Part shown: one piece after another, positions 27,279-37,256 of the stretch
Layout: every line of letters starts with the position of its first letter
Numbering within the stretch: the first letter of the stretch is position 1
NCBI RefSeq assembly: GCF_013177655.1
Contig: NZ_CP035946.1
Span: 1,736,001 to 1,800,000, forward strand
DNA length: 64,000 nt
Direction of reading: 5' to 3'
Source: Campylobacter canadensis
GTDB lineage: Bacteria; Campylobacterota; Campylobacteria; Campylobacterales; Campylobacteraceae
Position numbers and translations under genes: made by a program
The notes under the pieces: model-generated
The model's database searches: none
The model's input: the letters and a program-made list of their open reading frames with translations, nothing else
Told to the model about the DNA's origin: nothing

Positions 27279-28211
27279 ATGGCTAATTCCATTGATATTT
27301 TAATTATTTATTTTAAAATTTTAAAAGGTATATATGAGCATAAAGATGGAATTACTAGCGAGTATTTTATAAAAAATTTTCAACTTTCAAAACAAACCTT
27401 TAGTAAATATATCCAGCATATTTTATCTTCTGAATTTGGTGAATATATTTATGTTGATAAAAGTAAAAAAAATTACATATACAAACCTGCTTTACCTGAT
27501 ATTTCTGAAGTAATTAAATATTACAACGGAGATAAATACACTTATGATGAATTTTTAGCTTCACAAAGTGTTATAAGGTATTTAAATGAAAATAATGCCG
27601 AAGAAATATTAAACTTATTTAAAGAAAATTTTGTTGCAATAGATAATCCACTGCAAGATAACTTAATTAATAAAATGGAATTTGCTTTTATTAAACAATT
27701 GCTTCAAAGTAAAAGATTTAATTATAAAATTAATCTTATTTGTGTTGATACAACGATAAATGATGCTATTTTTTTAAAAATAATTTATAGCGATAAAAAT
27801 TATTATGCTTTATTAAAACACAATAATAATATTTTTTTAAGAAGACTAGCATTTATAAAAGAAATTCAAAAATCAAAAAAATACTTAGTTAAAGATTTTC
27901 CAAGCGGTGTTGATATGAAAATTAAGGCTATGAGCAATTCTTTAAGTTTATATGATTGTCCAAGAAAAATTGCTCGCTTGCAAATAAGCGAAAATATAAG
28001 CAAATATTTTCAAGCTGATATGAAAAAATTTTTTAAAAGTCAAAAAATAATTAATAATTCTCCTTTACAAATAGAAATTGAATATACAAATTCTTTAGAA
28101 ATTTTAAGATTTGTTAAAACTTGGCTACCTGATATTAAAATCTTATCCCCGCAAGAATTAATAAAAGAATATAAAAATAATTTAAAAGAAGCTTTAAAAG
28201 ATTACAAGTAA
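27279..28211 (+). CDS. WYL-domain transcriptional regulator
   Basis: 310 aa with an N-terminal winged HTH (about 1-65, QLSKQTFSKYIQHIL), a middle WYL-like sensor domain, and a C-terminal WCX domain ending ILRFVKTWLPDIKILSPQEL, the conserved WCX pattern. WYL proteins sense ligands, often nucleic-acid-related, and control DNA-damage or defence genes. Its targets here are unknown. It ends at a strong terminator. Confidence 0.78.
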   Translation: MANSIDILIIYFKILKGIYEHKDGITSEYFIKNFQLSKQTFSKYIQHILSSEFGEYIYVDKSKKNYIYKPALPDISEVIKYYNGDKYTYDEFLASQSVIRYLNENNAEEILNLFKENFVAIDNPLQDNLINKMEFAFIKQLLQSKRFNYKINLICVDTTINDAIFLKIIYSDKNYYALLKHNNNIFLRRLAFIKEIQKSKKYLVKDFPSGVDMKIKAMSNSLSLYDCPRKIARLQISENISKYFQADMKKFFKSQKIINNSPLQIEIEYTNSLEILRFVKTWLPDIKILSPQELIKEYKNNLKEALKDYK

Positions 28212-28240
28212 AAAGCACCTACTTATAAATGTGCTTTTTG
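28211..28240. terminator. Terminator after the WYL gene
   Basis: AAAAGCAC and GTGCTTTT form an 8-bp stem with a 12-nt loop; A- and T-runs on both sides allow use from both strands (convergent EamA gene). Confidence 0.7.
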
Positions 28241-28261
28241 CTAAAAAGTTATCTACTAATT

Positions 28262-29128
28262 TTACTTTATCTTCATTGCAATAATTATGCTAAATAAAAT
28301 AAGTACAAAACCAATTAATTGATAAAATAACAACGCACTGCCTAAAAAATAATAAGAAAATAAAGCAGCGCTAATTGGCTCTAGTGTGGCTATTATATTT
28401 GCTTTTAATGCTCCTATTTTATTTATTCCTAGCATAAACAAAGTAAATGCAAGTGCTGTACCTACTGTAATTATCATAATTAAGGCTAAAAGGGCTTTAT
28501 AGTCTAAATCAAGCTTTATATTCCATATTTTAAGATAAATTCCAAAAACAATAGAGCTTAAAAGCATAGCATAAGCAAGAATTAAAAGTATGCTATATTC
28601 TTTACTAAGTCTTCTTGCGCTAAGAGAATAAAATACAACCCCAAAACTTGACAATAAAGCACTAATCAAAGCTTCTTTGCTTAATTTAAAAGAAGAAAAA
28701 TCAGCATTAGTACATAAAAGCACAACACCAATAAACATAAAAAATACTGCTAATAGTTCATTTTTTCTTGCAAATCTTTTTTCTTTAATACAAAAAATAA
28801 TCATAATAAAAATTGGTGCTGTGTATTGAAGTGCTGTTGCAATAGCTGCGTTACTTAGCTTAATAGTATAAAAATATGTATATTGGCACATAAAAATACC
28901 TAAAAAAGAAAAAATAAGTAAATCTCTTATATTTTCATAACTTAAAGCAATTTTTACACCTTTTTTGCTAAAAAATGATATTAAAAACAAAAGCAAAGAA
29001 GAAAAAAACAATCTTAAATCAATCAATATATTTAAATCAATTAGCTTATCTTTAAAAATAAATTCAGCGCAAAAACCACTAAATCCCCAGCAAACAGCAC
29101 CCAAAATTACTAAAAAATATGCGTTCAT
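28262..29128 (-). CDS. EamA/DMT-family transporter
   Basis: 288 aa with ten predicted helices in two EamA repeats (about 1-135 and 145-285), starting LGAVCWGFSGFCAEF. Substrate unknown; the family exports amino acids and other metabolites. Last gene of the long gatC-aroE-yraN unit; its start overlaps yraN by 4 bp. Confidence 0.85.
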   Translation of the reverse strand: MNAYFLVILGAVCWGFSGFCAEFIFKDKLIDLNILIDLRLFFSSLLLFLISFFSKKGVKIALSYENIRDLLIFSFLGIFMCQYTYFYTIKLSNAAIATALQYTAPIFIMIIFCIKEKRFARKNELLAVFFMFIGVVLLCTNADFSSFKLSKEALISALLSSFGVVFYSLSARRLSKEYSILLILAYAMLLSSIVFGIYLKIWNIKLDLDYKALLALIMIITVGTALAFTLFMLGINKIGALKANIIATLEPISAALFSYYFLGSALLFYQLIGFVLILFSIIIAMKIK

Positions 29129-29514
29129 ATATAAATATTTTCTATAAAATTAATCTTATTATTATTGATACTTATTAAATCAATACAATAAGCATAATTT
29201 GCATAATCATCATTTTTTTGTAAAAAAACTTGTATTGTTTTTATAATTTTTTGCATTTTTTTATTATCTAATCTATATTCGCTTTCATAATTTATACTTG
29301 CTTTTACTTCAATAAAGTGTAAAATATCTTCTTTTATTGCTATTATATCAAGTTCGCCAAACCTACAAGAATAGTTCCTGTTTATAATTTTAAAGCGATT
29401 TTTTTCTAGCCATTTTAATGCTAAATCTTCGCTATTTTTACCAAAAATTAAAGAATTTAAACCTTGAATTTGTTTAAAAAATGATTTTTTCACTTTTTTT
29501 GACGAGTTCATCAC
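29125..29514 (-). CDS. YraN/UPF0102 family nuclease-like protein
   Basis: 129 aa. GKNSEDLALKWLEK, NYSCRFGELDIIA and HFIEVKAS contain the D-ExK residues of a restriction-endonuclease-like fold. Cellular role unknown. The frame begins with GTG-ATG inside the 3' end of aroE (41-bp overlap); the ATG at 29511 is the likelier start, though the ribosome binding site is weak. Confidence 0.8.
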   Translation of the reverse strand: MMNSSKKVKKSFFKQIQGLNSLIFGKNSEDLALKWLEKNRFKIINRNYSCRFGELDIIAIKEDILHFIEVKASINYESEYRLDNKKMQKIIKTIQVFLQKNDDYANYAYCIDLISINNNKINFIENIYI

Positions 29515-30223
29515 TTATCTTTATATTATAAAAATATTCTGCTGCTAAGGCTGCTTGATATAAAAGCATTAGCTTTCCATCAATTTTAATTGCATTTTCA
29601 AAATATTCTAAAAAAACTGATTTTGTATAAAACAAATCATAAACAATCTTAGCTTTAGCTTTTAATTTATTTAAAAGCTCAATACTGCAAGGTAATTGCC
29701 CAGTTAAGCTAGAGCTAGTACAGTTTACAACTACATCAAAATTAAATTCATAAAGTTCATTTTCAACCTTACAAATAAAATCCTCTTTTTTACTACGATT
29801 AAAAACAGTAAAATCAATATTATTTTTCATTAAAGCATAAGCACAAGCCCTAGCCGCACCACCTACTCCAAGCAATAAAACTCGTTTAAAATCATAATTT
29901 TGCAATGCCTTTATAAAACCATAAAAATCTGTATTGTAAGCTTTTATAATACCATTGTCATTTACTATTGTATTTGCTGCTTTTATGATTTTTACCTCAT
30001 CACTACAAATATCTGCATATTGTAAAACTTCTTCTTTAAATGGCACAGTTATATTTGCACCCTTTAAGCTTAAAATTCTATTTTGTAAAGATAAAGTATC
30101 TTCTAAATAAGCTTTATAATCATAGTTTAAATTAAATTCTTTAAACCATAAATTATGAATATGTGGAGATTTAGAATGAGCGATAGGATTACCTATCACT
30201 CCAAAACATAATTTATTTTGCAC
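29474..30223 (-). CDS. aroE: Shikimate dehydrogenase
   Basis: NADPH-dependent reduction of 3-dehydroshikimate in aromatic amino-acid synthesis. 249 aa: GNPIAHSKSPHIHN (shikimate binding), ANITVPFKEE with the catalytic lysine, AANTIV, and GVGGAARACAYAL (NADP site). It overlaps the SPOR-domain gene by 11 bp. Same place as in C. jejuni. Confidence 0.95.
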   Translation of the reverse strand: MQNKLCFGVIGNPIAHSKSPHIHNLWFKEFNLNYDYKAYLEDTLSLQNRILSLKGANITVPFKEEVLQYADICSDEVKIIKAANTIVNDNGIIKAYNTDFYGFIKALQNYDFKRVLLLGVGGAARACAYALMKNNIDFTVFNRSKKEDFICKVENELYEFNFDVVVNCTSSSLTGQLPCSIELLNKLKAKAKIVYDLFYTKSVFLEYFENAIKIDGKLMLLYQAALAAEYFYNIKISDELVKKSEKIIF

Positions 30224-30980
30224 GATAAATAAAGGCGTCTTTCTTTACATTTTCTCTAATGTATTTTAAAGCTTCCTTACTATCGTTATAAGGACCAACA
30301 ATAACTCTACTAATACCAGTTGTATCATCTTTTACAACTTTATAGTTTAAGCCTAGATTGTCTAGTTTTTTAATTTCATGTGAATTTAAATCAAGATTTC
30401 TTCCCGCATAAACTTGTATAAAGGTATTACCTGAATTTGATGGCTTATTTGCTGTTTGCACATTTTGTTTATTAGTTTGTTGTGCTTGTGTTTTTACAGG
30501 CTTGTTTGTTTGAATGCTATCAAAAGCTTGTTTTATATTATCTTTTTTATCAGCAACTTTTTCTTTTACTGCTTCTTTTACCACTTTAATTTCTTTTTGT
30601 TCTTCTTTACTTTGTGTTTTTTCAATTACATCTAAAATACCTTGTTGTTTGCTTTCTTCTTTTGCTTGTGGTAATTGAGTATTTATATTTGAATTATTTT
30701 GCTGAATTTTATTTGCTATTTCATTAAATCCGCTATCAACTTGTTCTTGTTTTACCGCTATATTTTCAAATACATCGTTATCATCTTTGCTTTCAAAATT
30801 TGTATTTATATTTTGTTGTGTATTATCACTCGTTGAATCTTGATTTAAAACTATTTTTACACCAATAGCAACCAATAAAACAACTATAATAAATAAAATA
30901 ATTTGAAATATCATTTTTTTATGTTTGTCTTGTTTATTATCAGTTTGTATTAATAACTCATCAAATTTATTTTCTTCCAT
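30213..30980 (-). CDS. SPOR-domain membrane protein
   Basis: 255 aa: short cytoplasmic N-terminus, one membrane helix (FQIILFIIVVLLVAIGVKI, about 25-45), a long low-complexity Gln/Lys/Asn periplasmic linker, and a C-terminal SPOR domain (IQVYAGRNLDL to the end) that binds denuded septal peptidoglycan. Probable cell-division or cell-wall protein. Confidence 0.85.
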   Translation of the reverse strand: MEENKFDELLIQTDNKQDKHKKMIFQIILFIIVVLLVAIGVKIVLNQDSTSDNTQQNINTNFESKDDNDVFENIAVKQEQVDSGFNEIANKIQQNNSNINTQLPQAKEESKQQGILDVIEKTQSKEEQKEIKVVKEAVKEKVADKKDNIKQAFDSIQTNKPVKTQAQQTNKQNVQTANKPSNSGNTFIQVYAGRNLDLNSHEIKKLDNLGLNYKVVKDDTTGISRVIVGPYNDSKEALKYIRENVKKDAFIYRAK

Positions 30981-30991
30981 ATAATCTCCTT

Positions 30992-31537
30992 TTACATATG
31001 TTTAGACCAAGCAGCGCCACGCTCTTTTTGATAAACCTCATATGGCAATGCTAAAATATTATATTCACGAGGTAAATCTAAAGTAGGAAAGACTCTCCAT
31101 TCAACAGGCATTCTTTGTGCCATCATTGCAGATAATTTAGACGCTAATGCACAACCTTCACTAAAAGCAGTATGCCCTTTATGAATATATAAATGCAAAT
31201 GCCCTCTTGTTTTACTTGTATAAGCAGTAAAATTAATAAAGCCCTCTTCTCTTAACATAAGTTGTGCTCTATGATAAAATCTTTCCGCATTTATACCATT
31301 GTAATCAAATACAATATTTTCAACCTTATCGGCAGCATTTATTAAATTATGAGCTACAACAATTTTACCTTCTGCGTGCTCTTTCATTATTTGCGGAGAT
31401 AAATACTCGTTAATTCTTTCAAATTTATTATATAAAATTCTACCTTTATGCTCTATTTTACTTACAATATTATCTCGTTTTATAAAATAGTGAGAATTTA
31501 TAATCTTAATTAAAGCTAAATCATTTGAGCTTAACAT
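30992..31537 (-). CDS. DUF1882 domain protein
   Basis: 181 aa, soluble. I recognise it by position (glyA-DUF1882-SPOR-aroE) and by the conserved block with [19 protein letters not shown] and [18 protein letters not shown]. Restricted to Campylobacterota as far as I know; function unknown. It overlaps the glyA stop by 7 bp. Confidence 0.8.
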   Translation of the reverse strand: MLSSNDLALIKIINSHYFIKRDNIVSKIEHKGRILYNKFERINEYLSPQIMKEHAEGKIVVAHNLINAADKVENIVFDYNGINAERFYHRAQLMLREEGFINFTAYTSKTRGHLHLYIHKGHTAFSEGCALASKLSAMMAQRMPVEWRVFPTLDLPREYNILALPYEVYQKERGAAWSKHM

Positions 31538-32757
31538 TTTAAATCCTTATAAAGTGGGTATTTATTACATAATTTTTTACTTTCGTTTCTTACATCTAAA
31601 ATTATTTTTTCATCATTAATATTGCTTAAAACCTTATGAATCATCTTAGCAATTTCTTTCATATCATCTTCATTCATACCACGAGCGCTTAAAGCTGCGG
31701 TTCCTAATCTTAATCCGCTTGTTATAAAAGGTGAGCGTTTTTCATTTGGAACTGAATTTTTATTTGCTGTAATTCCTGCTTTTTCTAAAGCAATTTGCGC
31801 ATCTTTTCCACTAAAAGAACAATCGCTAAAATCAAGCAATAAAAGGTGGTTTTGAGTTCCACCACTTACTAATTTATAACCATAATTTTTTAATTCATTT
31901 GCTAAAACAGCACAATTATCAAGCACTTGTTTTGCATAAATTTTCCACTCTGGTTCTAAATTTTTTGCAAAACCAACTGCCTTTGCTGCTATTAAATGCA
32001 TTAAAGGTCCGCCTTGAAGATTAGGAAAAATAGCACTATCAACTTTTTTAGCTATTTCTTCACTATTTGTCATAATTATTCCACCACGAGTTCCACGAAG
32101 TGTTTTATGAGTGGTTGATGTTACGATATGTGCGTGTGGAAATGGACTTGGGTGTAAATTAGCTACCACTAATCCTGCAATATGAGCAATATCTGCTAAT
32201 AAATATGCTCCTACTTTATCAGCAATCTTTCTAAATTTTTCAAAATCAATGATTTGCGAATAAGCACTAGCACCACAAACTATCAATTTTGGCTTAACTT
32301 CCATAGCGATTTTTTCTATATTTTCATAATCTAAAAAACCATTTTCATCAACACCATAGCCATAACTTTTATATACTTTACCACTTGCATTTACTTTGCT
32401 TCCATGTGTTAAATGCCCACCAGCACTTAAATCCATACCTAAAATTACATCATTAGGGTTAATTAAGGCTGCAAAGGCTGCTTGATTTGCTTGAGAGCCT
32501 GAGTGTGCTTGAACATTTGCGTAATTACAATTAAATAATTTTTTACATCTATCAATTGCTATTTGCTCTATTTCATCAACTATTTCACAGCCACCATAAT
32601 ATCTTTTAGCTGGGTAGCCTTCTGCGTATTTGTTTGTAAGTACACTACCTGCAACTTGCATTACTTCAGGATATGTAAAATTCTCACTTGCTATCATCTC
32701 AAGGTTTTCATCTTGCCTTTTAAACTCTTTTTTTATTAAATCAAAAATCATATCCAT
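31531..32757 (-). CDS. glyA: Serine hydroxymethyltransferase
   Basis: PLP enzyme linking serine/glycine to one-carbon folate. 408 aa: [36 protein letters not shown] and [14 protein letters not shown] with the PLP lysine. GGAG is correctly spaced for the first ATG at 32757. Confidence 0.97.
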   Translation of the reverse strand: MDMIFDLIKKEFKRQDENLEMIASENFTYPEVMQVAGSVLTNKYAEGYPAKRYYGGCEIVDEIEQIAIDRCKKLFNCNYANVQAHSGSQANQAAFAALINPNDVILGMDLSAGGHLTHGSKVNASGKVYKSYGYGVDENGFLDYENIEKIAMEVKPKLIVCGASAYSQIIDFEKFRKIADKVGAYLLADIAHIAGLVVANLHPSPFPHAHIVTSTTHKTLRGTRGGIIMTNSEEIAKKVDSAIFPNLQGGPLMHLIAAKAVGFAKNLEPEWKIYAKQVLDNCAVLANELKNYGYKLVSGGTQNHLLLLDFSDCSFSGKDAQIALEKAGITANKNSVPNEKRSPFITSGLRLGTAALSARGMNEDDMKEIAKMIHKVLSNINDEKIILDVRNESKKLCNKYPLYKDLKC

Positions 32758-32769
32758 CTTTTTCTCCTT

Positions 32770-34251
32770 TTAGTTTTTTGGTCTCATTGCAGGAAATAAT
32801 ATTACATCTTTAATTGATTTTTTATTTGTTAGCATCATTACAAGTCTATCAATTCCAATTCCTTCTCCTGCAGTTGGTGCCATTGCGTGGGCTAATGCGG
32901 TTACAAAATCTTCATCCATTTCGCAAGCTTCGTCATCTCCTGCTTTTTTTGCTTCAACTTGAGCTAAAAATCTTTCGTATTGGTCAAGCGGGTCATTTAA
33001 CTCATTAAAACCATTTGCTAATTCTTTACCAGCTATAAATAACTCAAACCTTTCTGCTATATTTTCATCCTTATCGCTTCTACGGCTTAAAGGGCTAATT
33101 GATACAGGAAAATCTGTAATAAATGTAGGATTTATAAGTTTGTCTTCTACAAAAGCATCAAATAATTCTGAGTATAATTTACCTAAATCATAATTAGAAT
33201 TTACACTAACTCCTACGCTTTTTAGCTTTTCAATAATTGCATTTTTATCGTTTAAAATATTTTCATCAATATTGCCTATTTGTATTAAAGCATCTTTATA
33301 GCTTATCTTTTTAAAAGGCGTACTAAAATCAATTTGCTTATCATCATATTCAATTATGGTATCTAGGTTTAAGTGTTTTATTAATTTGCTTAATAAATCT
33401 TCAGTTAAAGCCATTAAATCATGATAAGTGTGATAAGCCCAGTAAAACTCAATTGTTGTAAATTCAGGATTGTGAGTAAGGTCCATTCCTTCGTTTCTAA
33501 AACATCTATTTAGTTCAAAAACCGCCTCAAAACCACCAACAATTAATCTTTTTAAAAATAATTCAGGAGCTATTCTTAAAAATCTATCTACTCCTAAAGT
33601 ATTATGATGGGTAATAAAAGGTCTTGCGTTTGCTCCACCTGCAATTTCGTGCATCATAGGAGTTTCAACTTCTAAAAAGCCTAAATCTTCAAAATATCTT
33701 CTAATAAAAGAAATAATTTTACTTCTATTTACAAAATCATTTCTTACACTACTATCCATTATCATATCTAAATAGCGTTGGCGATATCTACTTTCAATAT
33801 CTGTTAAGCCGTGAAATTTTTCTGGTAGAGTGCAAATGCTTTTTGTAACCAATTCTAAACTTTTAGCGTGAATTGAGAATTCACCTTTTTGCGTTACAAA
33901 AGCAAAGCCATTAATTTTAATAATATCACCAACATCAATGAATTTTTTAACATCACTAAACCATTCATCGCCTAAATCATTTTTATTAAAATATATTTGA
34001 ATACTCTCACTAAAATCTTCAATATTTGCAAAAACAGCCTTTCCGCCATCTCTTAAGAATTTTACTCTTCCTACTAATTCACAAAGTTCTTGTGCCTTTT
34101 TTTCTTCTTGCTCTTTTATATAAGCAAATTTTTCTTTAAAATCCTTTATCATCATATTTTTACTAACAAAATGAGAATAAGGATTTATTCCCTTTTTTCT
34201 TAATTCTTGTAATTTTGCAATTTTTTGCTGTTCTAGTGGGTTTTCAAACAT
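32770..34251 (-). CDS. lysS: Lysyl-tRNA synthetase (class II)
   Basis: 493 aa: N-terminal OB-fold anticodon domain ([15 protein letters not shown]), then the class II core with motif 1 (FLEVETPMM), motif 2 ([15 protein letters not shown]) and motif 3 ([14 protein letters not shown]). Lies between fur and glyA as in C. jejuni. Confidence 0.97.
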   Translation of the reverse strand: MFENPLEQQKIAKLQELRKKGINPYSHFVSKNMMIKDFKEKFAYIKEQEEKKAQELCELVGRVKFLRDGGKAVFANIEDFSESIQIYFNKNDLGDEWFSDVKKFIDVGDIIKINGFAFVTQKGEFSIHAKSLELVTKSICTLPEKFHGLTDIESRYRQRYLDMIMDSSVRNDFVNRSKIISFIRRYFEDLGFLEVETPMMHEIAGGANARPFITHHNTLGVDRFLRIAPELFLKRLIVGGFEAVFELNRCFRNEGMDLTHNPEFTTIEFYWAYHTYHDLMALTEDLLSKLIKHLNLDTIIEYDDKQIDFSTPFKKISYKDALIQIGNIDENILNDKNAIIEKLKSVGVSVNSNYDLGKLYSELFDAFVEDKLINPTFITDFPVSISPLSRRSDKDENIAERFELFIAGKELANGFNELNDPLDQYERFLAQVEAKKAGDDEACEMDEDFVTALAHAMAPTAGEGIGIDRLVMMLTNKKSIKDVILFPAMRPKN

Positions 34252-34263
34252 TAATTTATCTCC

Positions 34264-34716
34264 TTATTTATTTTTTTGACAATCAGAGCAAGTTCCATAT
34301 AACTGCATTAAGTGTGAAGACAATTTAAAATTATGCTCTTTTGCGATTTTAATTTGTCTATTTTCAATTGTATCATCTTGAAATTCAATAATTTTTCCAC
34401 AAGTTTTGCAAATCATATGGTCGTGGTGTGGCTTATTTGCTAATTCAAATTTTTTACCTTCAGCTCCTAGTGAAATTGAGGTTACCATACCTGATTCTTC
34501 TAATAAATTTAAAGTTCTATAAACCGTTGCAATACCTATACTAGCACCAGAATCCATCTTTTTTAAAGCGTCATTAATTTCATCAGGTGTTGAGTGTCCT
34601 TCTTGATGATATAAATATTTAAGCATATTTTCTCTTTGAGAAGTATATTTTAAGCCCTTGCTTTTTAAAATCTTTTTAAACTCATCTAACAAAACATCAT
34701 ATTCTACATTTTCCAT
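34264..34716 (-). CDS. fur: Ferric uptake regulator
   Basis: 150-aa metalloregulator: winged HTH with [20 protein letters not shown] and [20 protein letters not shown], metal-site [11 protein letters not shown], and a second CxxC at the C-terminus (CSDCQ). Represses iron-uptake genes with Fe(II), and in Campylobacter also acts in apo form. It is the obvious candidate to act at the Fur-like box at 24611-24664. Confidence 0.96.
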   Translation of the reverse strand: MENVEYDVLLDEFKKILKSKGLKYTSQRENMLKYLYHQEGHSTPDEINDALKKMDSGASIGIATVYRTLNLLEESGMVTSISLGAEGKKFELANKPHHDHMICKTCGKIIEFQDDTIENRQIKIAKEHNFKLSSHLMQLYGTCSDCQKNK

Positions 34717-34719
34717 ATT

Positions 34720-35280
34720 TTACTCCTTAAATGAAATTTGTTGTAATTTGTCTTTATCTAATTTTAATTCGTTTTTTTCTAATATTTCATTAACAGAACT
34801 AACCTTTGCTAACGAAGAACCAACTGCTAATAAAGTAGGATACATAAAAGAATCTTTTAAAGTCTCAGCTACTTTTTTATTTAACACAGGTATATTACTT
34901 ATTGTAGTGATTATAATTGAAATAATAATAAAAATTTTTGCTACCCCAAATAAATAACCACAAATTTTATCAATCATACCTAAACCGCTTAACTTAACTA
35001 GTTTAGAAATAAAAATACCAGCAATGATAAACAAGCACCATATACATAATAATATTATCACAAAACCAAATAAAGTTAGCAATACTTCATTATCACTTTT
35101 ATAAATATGTTCTTTTATTAATTGCCCTGCTGTACTTGCGTTTTTGGTGCTTAAATAAACACCAAAAACTATACCTGCTAAACCAAAGCCTTCTCTTACA
35201 AGTCCACGCCATATACCATTTATAGCCAAAACAAACACAATAGCTAAAACAGCAAAGTCAAAAATTAAAGAATGATTCAT
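34720..35280 (-). CDS. cvpA: CvpA family membrane protein
   Basis: 186 aa with four predicted helices, starting IFDFAVLAIVFVLAINGIWRG, the usual CvpA N-terminus. Linked to envelope homeostasis and biofilm in other bacteria. It overlaps pilT by 4 bp and lies 3 bp before fur. Confidence 0.85.
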   Translation of the reverse strand: MNHSLIFDFAVLAIVFVLAINGIWRGLVREGFGLAGIVFGVYLSTKNASTAGQLIKEHIYKSDNEVLLTLFGFVIILLCIWCLFIIAGIFISKLVKLSGLGMIDKICGYLFGVAKIFIIISIIITTISNIPVLNKKVAETLKDSFMYPTLLAVGSSLAKVSSVNEILEKNELKLDKDKLQQISFKE

Positions 35281-36344
35281 ATTAAATTCATCAATTCATT
35301 GTAATTTGTACTATATCTTAAAGCTAATTCTCTAGTAATGTAATTAGCCTTTACCGCTTCAACTAAACTTTGAGTTTGTGTTCTCATACCTGTTGCTTGT
35401 TGATTTAACTGCATTTGCGAATAAATCTGATGATTTTTATTTTCACGAATTAAATTTGCAATAGCAAAGTTATTAATTAAAATTTCGTGAATCGCAACAC
35501 GGCCACCGCCATTTCTTGGAATTAAGCATTGTGAAACAATAGCGTTAAGAGAGAATGAAAGCATATTTCTAATTTGCTCTTGTTCGCTTCCTTCAAAGCT
35601 ATCTACAATACGGTTAATGGTTTGTGCTGCTGAGTTAGTATGAAGTGTTCCAAAAACTAAGTGTCCTGTTTCAGCAGCAGTAATAGCAGCTTCTATTGTT
35701 TCTTTATCTCTCATCTCACCGATTAAGATAATATCAGGGTCTTGTCTTAAAGCTGATTTAAGCGCATTTTTAAAGCTTTTAGTATCTATATCAACGTTTC
35801 TGTATGAAAAAATTGATTTTTTACTTTGGTGCATAAATTCAACTGGGTGTTCAATTGTTAAAATATGCTTTCTTTCTGTTTGATTAATTTCATTTAACAT
35901 AGCAGCTAGTGTTGTTGATTTACCACTACCTGTTGCTCCTGTTACTAAAATTAAACCTTTTTCTTTTTTAATTAATTCTTTAAAAACTGCAGGAGATTTT
36001 AACTCATCAAGGCTAGGAATGGTATCAGGAATCATACGAAAGGCTGCTGCAAGCTTGCCTTCTTCCACATAATAATAGTTTCCCCTAAAACGACCAACCC
36101 CTCTTACAGGATATGCAAAATCTAATTCTTTTGTCTCTTCTAAAGAAGCTTTTTGAGAATCTGAGATAATGCTATAGCAAGAATTTTTAATTACATCTGG
36201 TGTTAAAATATCAAATTCTAAATCCGTTAAAACACCGTGTATTCTTATAATTGGTCTTTTTCCTGGAACTAAGTGTAAGTCTGAAGCGTTATTTTCTTTC
36301 ATAAACGCTAAAAGTTCATTCATTTCTAGTAATTGATTTTCCAT
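35277..36344 (-). CDS. pilT: PilT-type twitching/retraction ATPase
   Basis: 355-aa hexameric ATPase of the type IV pilus retraction family: N-terminal PAS-like domain with ASDLHLVPGKRP, Walker A GATGSGKST, Asp box EHPVEF, Walker B ILIGEMRD, His box GTLHTNSA, and the C-terminal AIRNLIRE-like segment (AIANLIRENK). No other pilus genes are in the window. As I recall C. jejuni lacks a gene between gatC and cvpA, so this is an addition to a conserved block. Confidence 0.88.
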   Translation of the reverse strand: MENQLLEMNELLAFMKENNASDLHLVPGKRPIIRIHGVLTDLEFDILTPDVIKNSCYSIISDSQKASLEETKELDFAYPVRGVGRFRGNYYYVEEGKLAAAFRMIPDTIPSLDELKSPAVFKELIKKEKGLILVTGATGSGKSTTLAAMLNEINQTERKHILTIEHPVEFMHQSKKSIFSYRNVDIDTKSFKNALKSALRQDPDIILIGEMRDKETIEAAITAAETGHLVFGTLHTNSAAQTINRIVDSFEGSEQEQIRNMLSFSLNAIVSQCLIPRNGGGRVAIHEILINNFAIANLIRENKNHQIYSQMQLNQQATGMRTQTQSLVEAVKANYITRELALRYSTNYNELMNLI

Positions 36345-36359
36345 ACTTTCTCCTTAAAA

Positions 36360-36635
36360 CTATTCTATAATCTTTGGAACTTTAAAAAAAGTTTCTTCTT
36401 TGCTAGGTGCGTGATTTAAAACATCACTTATTATATTAGAATTTTTTGCTATGTCTTCTCTTAAAGGTGTAAAAGAAGAATTTTCAATATTAACTGACTT
36501 AGTATCAACTGAATTTAAAATTTCAACAAAATTTAAAATATCATTAAAATCATTTATCATCTCATCTTTTTGAGAATCATCTAATTTTAATGCACTAAGT
36601 TTTTCTAAGCGATTAATTAAGATTTTATCTACCAT
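36360..36635 (-). CDS. gatC: Glu/Asp-tRNA amidotransferase subunit C
   Basis: 91-aa small subunit of GatCAB, which makes Gln-tRNA and Asn-tRNA by transamidation. LEKLSALKLDDSQKDEM and FVEILNSVDT are family-typical. First gene of the long minus-strand unit down to 28262. Confidence 0.92.
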   Translation of the reverse strand: MVDKILINRLEKLSALKLDDSQKDEMINDFNDILNFVEILNSVDTKSVNIENSSFTPLREDIAKNSNIISDVLNHAPSKEETFFKVPKIIE

Positions 36636-36746
36636 AAAAAGCCTTTTAATTTTAGTAAAAATGACTATTATATATAATTTTTATAGATTTAGATTAACAA
36701 AAAGCAGTTAAAATATTTTTTTAAACAATATTTTAAGGATTAATTA

Positions 36747-37256
36747 GTGAAAGAAAATTCATACGCATTTGATGAAATTAGTATTAGATTAGAAAGATTT
36801 TTTAGAAAATATAAGTTTTTTATAATTGTTTTAATAGTATTATTCTTGGCTGTTAGTATTGGTATTTATGTAAATAACAAAACAAAAGAAAATAATTTTT
36901 TAAAGGCAAATGAGTTATTTTTAAAACTAGAAAAAAATTATAATGAAGATGAGCTTAAGCAATTAAAATCTTTAAATTCTAATTTATATTTAGCTTTAAT
37001 TATGAATGATGATAAATATAAAAAAGAATTAAGCGAATTTAAGCCTACAAACGAAGATGCATTACTTATTCAACTTTATGAAAGTAGAAATTTTCAAAGT
37101 GAAATATTTTTAAAAGATATAAAATTATTAAATCAAGCTTATGCTTTATTGCAAGAAAATAAAATCACTCAAGCAAAAGATATTCTTGAACTTATTCCTA
37201 CAAATTCAATATTTTATCAAGACGCACAAAGATTAAAACACTATCAAGGAAAATAA
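36747..37256 (+). CDS. YfgM-like single-helix membrane protein
   Basis: 169 aa: basic cytoplasmic N-terminus, one membrane helix (FFIIVLIVLFLAVSIGIYV, about 25-43), then a helical TPR-like periplasmic domain. The GTG start (36747) has AAGGA 7 nt upstream. Layout and its place before a beta-propeller lipoprotein recall E. coli YfgM-BamB. Stop and next start are adjacent. Confidence 0.65.
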   Translation: MKENSYAFDEISIRLERFFRKYKFFIIVLIVLFLAVSIGIYVNNKTKENNFLKANELFLKLEKNYNEDELKQLKSLNSNLYLALIMNDDKYKKELSEFKPTNEDALLIQLYESRNFQSEIFLKDIKLLNQAYALLQENKITQAKDILELIPTNSIFYQDAQRLKHYQGK

